Shown one piece after another: positions 1 to 5,107 of a stretch of DNA of 6,674 bases (position 1 is its first letter; every line of letters begins with the position of its first letter). The notes beneath the pieces were generated by a model. That model was not told the DNA's origin. It ran no database searches and saw only the letters and a program-made list of their open reading frames with translations. Source of the stretch: an uncultured Ruminococcus sp. (GTDB lineage: Bacteria > Bacillota > Clostridia > Oscillospirales > CAG-272); NCBI GenBank assembly GCA_902778985.1, contig CACYZS010000117.1, forward strand, positions 1 to 6,674, in the 5' to 3' direction. Made by a program: the position numbers and the translations under genes.

Positions 1-7
1 TTTTTCA

Positions 8-118
8 TGCCGCTTGCGGCAATTCATGCAAACGCAGTTTGCAATTCATGACGGCGTCGCCGTCAAATCACGCGATCGGAGATCGCAATTCATGCCGTTG
101 CGATCGGTCGCAACGGCT
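8..118. repeat. Array of five short hairpins separated by a constant 5-base linker (ATTCA)
   Basis: Five consecutive inverted repeats were read directly from the bases: 8-21 (TGCCGC/GCGGCA), 27-43 (TGCAAAC/GTTTGCA), 49-65 (TGACGGC/GCCGTCA), 72-86 (GCGATC/GATCGC) and 94-117 (a 10-bp stem with loop TCGG). The gaps between successive units are the same 5 bases, ATTCA, at 22-26, 44-48 and 88-92, with the variant AATCA at 66-70. The three middle units are 17 bases including the outermost position, which gives a 22-base period (27, 49, 71, 93). Stem sequences are unrelated to each other while pairing and linker are kept. No convincing reading frame uses this stretch. I do not recognise a named family; it could be a miniature repeat, a protein-binding array or a structured RNA. 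Confidence 0.85.
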
Positions 119-136
119 TCCCTTCGTTTCCTTCTC

Positions 137-244
137 GTCGCGCTTGCGCGACATCTCGAATTTCGCGGAACGCGAAATATATCGAAATTGCCAAGGCGAT
201 CGCCGCGGCAATTATATCGAACGGCGCTCGGCGTCGTATATCGA
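137..244. repeat. Second hairpin array with a constant 7-base linker (ATATCGA)
   Basis: This array follows the first after a pyrimidine-rich stretch (118-136). The hairpins are 137-152 (GTCGCGC/GCGCGAC), 160-178 (ATTTCGCG/CGCGAAAT, loop GAA), 186-213 (AATTGCC/GGCAATT enclosing the palindrome GGCGATCGCC at 195-204) and 221-237 (ACGGCG/CGTCGT with one G-T pair). The 7-base linker ATATCGA occurs exactly at 179-185, 214-220 and 238-244, with ATCTCGA at 153-159. The last linker leads directly into the terminator hairpin at 245-270, so the array and the terminator may form one unit. The G-T pair in the last stem would be tolerated in RNA. Function is unknown. Confidence 0.8.
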
Positions 245-279
245 CAGACCGCGCCAAACGGCGCGGTCTGCGTTTTATT
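245..279 (+). terminator. Rightward rho-independent terminator at the end of the hairpin array
   Basis: An 11-bp perfect stem, 245-255 (CAGACCGCGCC) with 260-270 (GGCGCGGTCTG), has the loop AAAC and is followed by CGTTTTATT. The T-rich side lies to the right, so it would stop plus-strand transcription. No plus-strand gene lies between base 1 and here, so it ends either a gene to the left of the window with a long structured 3' end, or a non-coding transcript made of the hairpin arrays. Confidence 0.82.
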
Positions 280-325
280 CTACTGAAAGCAAAGAGAACC
301 GTGACGGTTGTGTTTTTGAAACCGC

Positions 326-409
326 GCGCACGAAGAATGAGTGTGCGCTCACTTCATTCCCTAATGAAGTTCTTTGCTCCACTTTCTTTCAAGAAAGTGG
401 ACGTACCCC
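326..409 (-). repeat. Three-hairpin 3'-end element, copy 1 (after spoVAE)
   Basis: Read leftward, this 84-base element starts on the base after the spoVAE TGA with GGGGTACG. It then holds three hairpins: A at 379-400 (10-bp stem with CCACTTTCTT on the plus strand), B at 351-370 (ACTTCATT/AATGAAGT, loop of four) and C at 326-348 (GCGCAC/GTGCGC, loop of 11). The second copy at 6569-6652 has the same length and is in inverted orientation; 60 of the first 66 positions are identical. Differences at two base pairs are compensated, so structure appears to be conserved. No T-run follows, so it is not a standard intrinsic terminator. It may stabilise or define transcript 3' ends. Confidence 0.85.
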
Positions 410-787
410 TCACGGATGCTTCGGTCTTGCGTTGCAGAACAGGGCGACGAGGTAGCCGAAGCAGAGCGCGGCGGCGGTGCCGCCGGACGCGGCGGACAGC
501 CCTCCGGTCAGCGCGCCGAGGAGACCTGTTTCCGAGACCGCTTCGCGCACGCCTCGCGCGACGTTCCCGCCGAACCCGATCAGGGGCACGGTGATCCCGC
601 ACCCGGCAAAATCCGCGATCGGCTCAAACAGCCCGAGCGCGCCGAGCGCGACCCCGAGCACCACGTAGATCACGAGGATCCGCGCCGGCGTCAGTTTGGT
701 CAGATCGATCAACACCTGCGCGGCAAGGCATACCAAGCCGCCGACAAGGAACGCGAACAAATAATCAAGCGGTGCGCCGAGCATCAT
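410..787 (-). CDS. spoVAE: SpoVAE (SpoVAEB type), stage V sporulation membrane protein
   Basis: This is a 125-residue integral membrane protein of the SpoVAC/SpoVAEB family. It is part of the SpoVA complex in the forespore inner membrane, which takes up Ca-DPA during sporulation and releases it at germination. Hydrophobic segments are near residues 8-26, 36-56, 60-75 and 100-118. The family signature FAGCGITVPLIGFG is at residues 60-73, and KLTPA at 31-35 follows the first membrane segment, as in Bacillus SpoVAEB. The length is close to the usual 116 or so. The first of two tandem ATG codons is chosen because it overlaps the spoVAD stop as ATGA and lies 9 bases after AAAGGAGG. It is the last gene of the leftward operon, and its stop abuts the three-hairpin element. 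It looks intact. Confidence 0.95.
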   Translation of the reverse strand: MMLGAPLDYLFAFLVGGLVCLAAQVLIDLTKLTPARILVIYVVLGVALGALGLFEPIADFAGCGITVPLIGFGGNVARGVREAVSETGLLGALTGGLSAASGGTAAALCFGYLVALFCNARPKHP

Positions 788-1830
788 AGCCGACCGCCTC
801 CTTTCCCTTGGATTTCGCCCGACTCCAGAACGACCAGCGGCGCGATCCCGCGGATCGATTCGCCCTGCAACAGACACGACGGGCTCATCAGCGCCCCGGT
901 CGCCAGAAACAGGATCCGACGCAACTCCCCGCGCTCGAGCGCGGGCAAAAACAGGGAGGAGAGCACCGACGCGCTGCATCCGCAGCCGGAACCCCCGGCG
1001 TGCACGTCGGTTTTCAGGGGGTCAAAGAGCAGAACCCCGCAGTCCCGGTGCCGCCCCTGCAGATCGAGCCCGTTCTCCCGGAGCAGTTCGGAGAGGAGCG
1101 CCGAACCTTCCGAACCCAGATCCCCGGTCACGATCCGGTCGTAGTCCAGGGGTCGCTCGCCGCTCCCGGCAAAATAGCGCAGGATCGTGTCGGCGGCAGC
1201 CGGCGCCATCGCCGCGCCCATATTCGCCCCGTCGGTGACGCCGCTGTCGAGAACCCGCCCCGGCAGGCACGCCGTGATCCGCGGCGCGGAGCGGGGAGCG
1301 AAGGGCTCGTCCGCGCGGCAGAGCAGGAACGCCCCGCCCGCCGTCGCCGTCCATTGGGCGGTCGGGGAGCGCTGCCCGCCGTATTCCAAGGGAAGCCGGA
1401 ACTGCCGCTCCGCCGCCGCGTTGTGCGAGGTGGTCACTACGGCGGCGCGGGCAAGTGCGGGAGAAGCGGAGAGGGCAAGGGACGCCAGGAGCAGCCCTTC
1501 GCACGAGGTCGAACAGGCGCCGTACAGCCCGCAGTAGGGGATCCCCATCGCGCCGCATCCGGAGGACGAGGCGACGCACTGATTTTGCAGGTCCCCGGCG
1601 AAGAGCAGGTCGATTGCGTCCTGACTCTCCCCGGCGCGCGAGAGCGCCAGGTTCAGAACGGTGCGCGAGAGCGACTCTTCCCCCTTCTCCCAGGTATCGG
1701 CGCCGAAGCGGTCGGTCTCGTCGTGAAAATCGAAGAGCGCGCCGAGCGGCCCGTCGTGCTCGGTTTTGCCCACCGCCGACGCGCGGGCGTAGATCGAGAG
1801 CGGGGCAGGGAAGCGGATCACGGTTCGCAT
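784..1830 (-). CDS. spoVAD: SpoVAD, DPA-binding thiolase-fold sporulation protein
   Basis: This 348-residue protein matches Bacillus SpoVAD (338 residues) along its whole length. SpoVAD has a thiolase-like fold, sits at the outer face of the spore inner membrane and binds DPA for uptake through the SpoVA channel. Visible motifs are DGPLG (26-30), AGDLQNQ (78-84), LYGACSTS (102-109) with C106 at the thiolase cysteine position, TSHNAAAERQFR (134-145), MGAAMAPAAADT (204-215), TGDLGSEGS (235-243), HAGGSGCGCSA (277-287) and ATGALMSP (310-317). The ATG at 1830 is chosen because GAGGTG ends 6 bases before it. The GTG at 1839, three codons upstream, lies inside that ribosome binding site. The gene starts 10 bases after the broken spoVAC and overlaps spoVAE by 4 bases. 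No damage is seen. Confidence 0.96.
   Translation of the reverse strand: MRTVIRFPAPLSIYARASAVGKTEHDGPLGALFDFHDETDRFGADTWEKGEESLSRTVLNLALSRAGESQDAIDLLFAGDLQNQCVASSSGCGAMGIPYCGLYGACSTSCEGLLLASLALSASPALARAAVVTTSHNAAAERQFRLPLEYGGQRSPTAQWTATAGGAFLLCRADEPFAPRSAPRITACLPGRVLDSGVTDGANMGAAMAPAAADTILRYFAGSGERPLDYDRIVTGDLGSEGSALLSELLRENGLDLQGRHRDCGVLLFDPLKTDVHAGGSGCGCSASVLSSLFLPALERGELRRILFLATGALMSPSCLLQGESIRGIAPLVVLESGEIQGKGGGRL
797..804 (-). promoter_or_regulatory. Ribosome binding site of spoVAE
   Basis: AAAGGAGG lies inside the 3' end of spoVAD, 9 bases before the ATG at 787. It supports that ATG over the in-frame upstream starts and over the second ATG at 784. With the ATGA overlap it implies translational coupling to spoVAD. 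Confidence 0.85.
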
Positions 1831-1835
1831 TCTCG

Positions 1836-1842
1836 TCACCTC
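1836..1842 (-). promoter_or_regulatory. Ribosome binding site of spoVAD, overlapping the spoVAC stop
   Basis: GAGGTGA overlaps the TGA stop of the spoVAC C-terminal frame (1841-1843). It places the spoVAD start at the ATG at 1830 rather than the GTG at 1839, which would be part of the site itself. Confidence 0.7.
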
Positions 1843-2205
1843 ACGAAAACAGGCGCACGACGTACAGGATCACGCCGTAGAGTGCGCCCGAGAGGGTGGC
1901 GTAGAGCAGAACGGGCCCCGCCACCGTGAAGATTTTAGCACCCACCCCCATCACAAGACCCGCGCGATCGAGTCGAACACGCCGATCCCGGTCAAAACGG
2001 CTGCAAGGAAGATCAGCGTGACCGCGACCAGCGTCCCCGCGTCGCGCTCGGACAGCCCCCAAAAGAGGTAGAGGGAGAGCAAAAGTTGCCCGAGGGCGCA
2101 GATCCCGCCCCCGAAGAGGAAAGAGAAGAGGCAGTTTTTTAAAATCGGGGAGCGGCGTTCGCGTTCCCCGACGCGGGAAAGATACCGGCGGCGGTCAAAG
2201 TTCAT
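1841..2205 (-). pseudogene. spoVAC: spoVAC with an internal deletion and frame change (split SpoVAC)
   Basis: SpoVAC is a membrane channel subunit of the SpoVA complex, reported to be mechanosensitive and to pass DPA. Two parts of it are seen in different frames. The N-terminal part, 84 codons (2205-1951), has a basic soluble start, PILKNCLFSFLFGGGICALG (20-39), a second hydrophobic segment, and GIGVFDSIA (73-81), then leaves homology and stops at TGA (1953-1951). The C-terminal part resumes as GLVMGVGAKIF and runs about 39 codons to the TGA at 1843-1841. About 28-30 codons that should join them are absent, including the FAGAG..VPVTGFAN segment of the family. The remaining homologous codons total about 120 against a usual 150 or so. 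The start at 2205 has GGAG 8 bases upstream. It is probably a null allele; a sequencing or assembly error, or two coupled half-proteins (TGATG overlap), are less likely alternatives. Confidence 0.85.
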
Positions 2206-2302
2206 AACGGTTTCTCCGTTCGGTCGTTTTCCCCGAGTGTGCCCCGCGCGCGGCGCTTCTATACCCGACGTCTACAAAGACGCGCTTTTTGTTCCGAAGT
2301 TC

Positions 2303-2331
2303 TTGACAAGCCGTATAGAGGTAAGTATAAT
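2303..2331 (+). promoter_or_regulatory. Housekeeping promoter of alaS
   Basis: TTGACA at 2303-2308 and TATAAT at 2326-2331 are separated by 17 bases, a full match to the vegetative sigma-A consensus. Transcription would start near 2338 and give a leader of about 47 bases. That is too short for a T-box riboswitch, so tRNA-controlled antitermination is not indicated here. Confidence 0.92.
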
Positions 2332-2351
2332 ATATATTCGGAAAAATATGT

Positions 2352-2370
2352 GATACCGGTTCGATACCGG
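2352..2370 (+). promoter_or_regulatory. Direct repeat and small hairpin in the alaS leader
   Basis: GATACCGG occurs at 2352-2359 and again at 2363-2370. The same bases form an inverted repeat, CCGGT (2356-2360) with ACCGG (2366-2370) and loop TCGAT, ending directly before the AGAAGGA ribosome binding site (2371-2377). A role in translation control or protein binding is possible but unproven. Confidence 0.5.
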
Positions 2371-2384
2371 AGAAGGACAGACAA

Positions 2385-5003
2385 ATGAAATGGACCTCTC
2401 TTAACGACCTTCGCGAAAAGTACCTCTCCTTTTTCGAGAGCAAGGGGCACCTTCGCCTGCCGAGTTTCCCGCTCGTGCCGAACGGGGACAAGTCGCTGCT
2501 GCTGATCAACTCGGGCATGGCGCCGATGAAGAAGTACTTTACCGGCGAGGAAGAGCCGCCGAGACGGCGCGTGACCACCTGCCAGAAGTGCATCCGCACG
2601 CCCGACCTGGAGCGCGTGGGACACACGGCGCGGCACGGCACGTTCTTCGAGATGCTCGGGAACTTCTCGTTCGGCGACTACTTCAAGCGCGAGGCGATTC
2701 CGTGGGCGTGGGAGTTCCTGACCTCGCCCGACTGGCTCGCGATCCCCGCGGAACTGCTCTGGCCGTCGGTCTACGAGGGCGACGACGAGGCGTTCGAACT
2801 CTGGAACAAAGAGATCGGGATCCCCGCCGAACGCATCACCAGACTCGGCAAAGCCGACAACTTCTGGGAACACGGCTCGGGTCCCTGCGGTCCCTGCTCG
2901 GAGATCTATTTCGACCGCGGCGAAAAGTACGGCTGCGGTTCCCCCGACTGCCGTCCCGGCTGCGACTGCGACCGGTACATGGAGATCTGGAACAACGTGT
3001 TCTCCCAGTTCAATAACGACGGCAACGGCAACTACACCGAACTGAAACAGAAGAATATCGATACCGGCATGGGGCTCGAACGCCTCGCCTGCGTGATGCA
3101 GGGCGTGGACAATATGTTCGAGGTCGATACCAACCGCCGGATCCTGGACGCCGTCTGCGAGGCGGCGGGGAAGACCTACGGGAAAGACGCCGCAAACGAC
3201 GTCTCGATCCGCGTCTGCACCGACCACATCAAGTCCGCGATGTTCATGATCGCCGACGGCGTGATCCCGTCGAACGAGGGGCGCGGCTACGTGCTTCGCC
3301 GGATCATCCGGCGCGCCTGCCGGCACGGGAAACTGCTCGGGATCGACCGTCCGTTTTTGGTCGGGCTCTGCCGCGTCGCGATGCAGGAGAACGAGGGGGC
3401 GTACCCCGAACTGTCCGCCAAGCGCGACTATATTTTGAAAGTGCTGTCGATCGAAGAGGAGCGTTTCGACGCGACGATCGACGCCGGGACCGCGATGCTG
3501 ACGCGCCTGACCGACGAGGCGGCGGCGGGCAGCAAGACGGTTTCGGGCGAGGACGCCTTCCGGCTCTACGACACCTACGGGTTCCCGATCGACCTGACGC
3601 GCGAGATCGTCGAGGAGAAGGGACTTTCGCTCGACGAGGACACCTTCCGTACCCTGATGGCGGAGCAGCGCGAACGCGCCCGCGCCGCGAGAGGGAACGT
3701 CGGCGGCTGGTCCGAGGGATCCAAGAACCTGCTCGCCAAACTGGATAAGACCGAGTTCCTCGGCTACGACCAAAACGAGTGCGAAGCGAAAGTGATCGCC
3801 GTGGTCGCCGAAGACGAACTGGTCGAAACGGCGTCGGAGGGCGAGGTCTCGGTGATCTTCGACCGCACGGTCTTCTACGGAGAGGGCGGCGGTCAGGTCG
3901 GGGATACCGGTTCTCTTGTCACGAAGGGCGGGGTTTCGCTCGCCGTCACCGATACCAAGAAGAGCGACGGGGTGTATATCCACTTCGTTACGATTTCGGA
4001 CGGCGCGATCTCGGTCGGCGATACCGTCACCCTGAAGATCGACGGCGCTCGCCGCGACGCGATCCGCCGCAACCACTCGGCTTGCCACCTTCTGCAGGGC
4101 GCGCTTCGCCGCGTGCTCGGCGCGCACGTCGAACAGGCGGGCTCGTACGTGGACGAGCACCGCGCGCGTTTCGACTTTTCGCACTTCGCGGCGCTGACGC
4201 CGAAGGAACTGGCGGAGGTCGAGCGGCAGGTCAACGAGGCGATCCTTTCGGATATCCCGGTCGAAACGCAACTGACCGATATGGAAACGGCGAAGAAGTC
4301 GGGCGCGATGGCGCTCTTCGGCGAGAAGTACGGCAAGGTCGTCCGCATGGTGAAGATGGGCGACGCCTCGACCGAACTCTGCGGCGGTACGCACGTACGT
4401 TCCACCGGTCGGATCGGTCTGTTCCGCGTCACGTCGGAGACCTCGGTCGCCGCCGGCGTTCGCCGGATCGAGGCGGTCACCGGGTTCGGGGTGCTTTCGC
4501 TGCTCTCGGAGAAGGACGAACTGATCCAGAAGACGGCGAAGGAACTCAAAGCCGTCAATCCGCTCGAGATCGCGAAACGCGCCGCGCAGGTCGGGGAAGA
4601 ACTCAAACAGACCAAACGCGCGCTCGAGTCCGCCGAGGCGAAACTCGCGACCGCCGATCTCGATAAACTGCTCGACAACGTGAAGGCGGTCGGCGCGTAC
4701 CAACTCCTGACCGCGCGCCTCTCGATGAAGCCCGATGCGGTGCGGACGCTCTGCGACAGTCTGAAGGAGAAACGCCCCGCGATCGTCGCGGTCTTCGCCG
4801 CCGTCTCGGACGGTAAACTCAACTTCGTCGCCGCCTGCGGCAACGACGCCGTCAAGAACGGGGCGCACGCCGGGAAGATCCTCTCGACCATCAGCGCCAT
4901 CGCCGGCGGTAAGGGAGGCGGAAGACCGGACAGCGCGATGAGCGGCGGACGGGATCTGGACAAGATCGACGCGGCTTTGGCTGCAGTAGAGACTTTACTA
5001 TAA
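2385..5003 (+). CDS. alaS: Alanyl-tRNA synthetase
   Basis: The 872-residue enzyme charges tRNA-Ala with alanine in the cytoplasm and is close in length to E. coli AlaRS (876). The class II catalytic core comes first: LLINSGMAPMKKYF (39-52), the motif 2 region TTCQKCIRTPDLERVGH (64-80) through GTFFEMLGNFSFGDYF (85-100), and GMGLERL of motif 3 (228-234). A Cys-rich insert at 184-195 has C184, C189, C193 and C195, as in related Clostridia. The editing domain has the metal-binding residues H564 and H568 (HSACH) and C666 and H670 (CGGTH). A helical linker near 705-770 leads to the C-Ala domain with GGGRPDSAMSGG (844-855). ATG 2385 has AGAAGGA 7 bases upstream. A consensus promoter precedes it and a strong terminator follows it, so it is probably monocistronic. 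Nothing is missing. Confidence 0.99.
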   Translation: MKWTSLNDLREKYLSFFESKGHLRLPSFPLVPNGDKSLLLINSGMAPMKKYFTGEEEPPRRRVTTCQKCIRTPDLERVGHTARHGTFFEMLGNFSFGDYFKREAIPWAWEFLTSPDWLAIPAELLWPSVYEGDDEAFELWNKEIGIPAERITRLGKADNFWEHGSGPCGPCSEIYFDRGEKYGCGSPDCRPGCDCDRYMEIWNNVFSQFNNDGNGNYTELKQKNIDTGMGLERLACVMQGVDNMFEVDTNRRILDAVCEAAGKTYGKDAANDVSIRVCTDHIKSAMFMIADGVIPSNEGRGYVLRRIIRRACRHGKLLGIDRPFLVGLCRVAMQENEGAYPELSAKRDYILKVLSIEEERFDATIDAGTAMLTRLTDEAAAGSKTVSGEDAFRLYDTYGFPIDLTREIVEEKGLSLDEDTFRTLMAEQRERARAARGNVGGWSEGSKNLLAKLDKTEFLGYDQNECEAKVIAVVAEDELVETASEGEVSVIFDRTVFYGEGGGQVGDTGSLVTKGGVSLAVTDTKKSDGVYIHFVTISDGAISVGDTVTLKIDGARRDAIRRNHSACHLLQGALRRVLGAHVEQAGSYVDEHRARFDFSHFAALTPKELAEVERQVNEAILSDIPVETQLTDMETAKKSGAMALFGEKYGKVVRMVKMGDASTELCGGTHVRSTGRIGLFRVTSETSVAAGVRRIEAVTGFGVLSLLSEKDELIQKTAKELKAVNPLEIAKRAAQVGEELKQTKRALESAEAKLATADLDKLLDNVKAVGAYQLLTARLSMKPDAVRTLCDSLKEKRPAIVAVFAAVSDGKLNFVAACGNDAVKNGAHAGKILSTISAIAGGKGGGRPDSAMSGGRDLDKIDAALAAVETLL

Positions 5004-5009
5004 GAGCCG

Positions 5010-5043
5010 TTCCGCCCCCCTGCGGGGGCGGAAACTCTTTTTT
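5010..5043 (+). terminator. Rho-independent terminator of alaS
   Basis: A 10-bp stem, 5010-5019 (TTCCGCCCCC) with 5024-5033 (GGGGGCGGAA), has the loop CTGC. It is followed by ACTC and six T residues at 5038-5043. It begins 6 bases after the alaS stop. Confidence 0.96.
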
Positions 5044-5091
5044 GACCGTCACCGTTTCCGGAAGGGAGCGGCGTTTGCAAAACCGGAGCCG

Positions 5092-5097
5092 AAAGGA
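5092..5097 (+). promoter_or_regulatory. Ribosome binding site of the MATE gene
   Basis: AAAGGA lies 10 bases before the ATG at 5108. The next in-frame ATG near the first membrane segment (5201) has no comparable site, so this favours the longer N-terminus. No clear promoter is seen between the alaS terminator and this site; TTGACC at 5042 has no matching -10 hexamer. Confidence 0.65.
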
Positions 5098-5107
5098 CGT
5101 TTGACCG

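Noticed and set aside
8..270. CRISPR array
   Set aside because: The constant parts are only 5-7 bases and the variable parts are self-complementary hairpins, the reverse of a CRISPR layout. There are no cas genes.
297..317. A possible second rightward terminator (AACCG/CGGTT then GTGTTTTT)
   Set aside because: The 5-bp stem is weak and a much stronger terminator lies 27 bases upstream, so I do not call it.
14..455. Plus-strand open frames of 90 and 138 codons over the left end
   Set aside because: They run through the hairpin arrays, the terminator and the 3'-end element, have low-complexity basic translations, no ribosome binding site and no recognisable domain.
374..1929. Plus-strand open frames of 256 and 373 codons opposite spoVAD and spoVAE
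   Set aside because: They are shadows of the leftward sporulation genes, rich in Arg, Pro and Gly, with no family resemblance.
2269..2290. A possible rightward terminator upstream of the alaS promoter (CGTCT/AGACG then TTTTT)
   Set aside because: The stem is only 5 bp, three bases separate it from the T-run, and no rightward gene ends before it. Chance is likely.
2206..2300. A forespore (sigma-G or sigma-F) promoter for the spoVA operon
   Set aside because: One is expected from the biology, but no pair of -35 and -10 elements with correct spacing could be read leftward upstream of spoVAC.
2934..2969. The Cys-rich insert in AlaRS as an unusual feature
   Set aside because: I recall similar four-Cys inserts in AlaRS of other Clostridia, so it is a known variant of the catalytic domain and not novel.
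2259..4868. An 869-codon open frame antisense to alaS
   Set aside because: Long antisense frames are expected opposite GC-rich genes. Its translation is rich in Arg, Asp and Val without domains and it would overlap all of alaS, which is certain.
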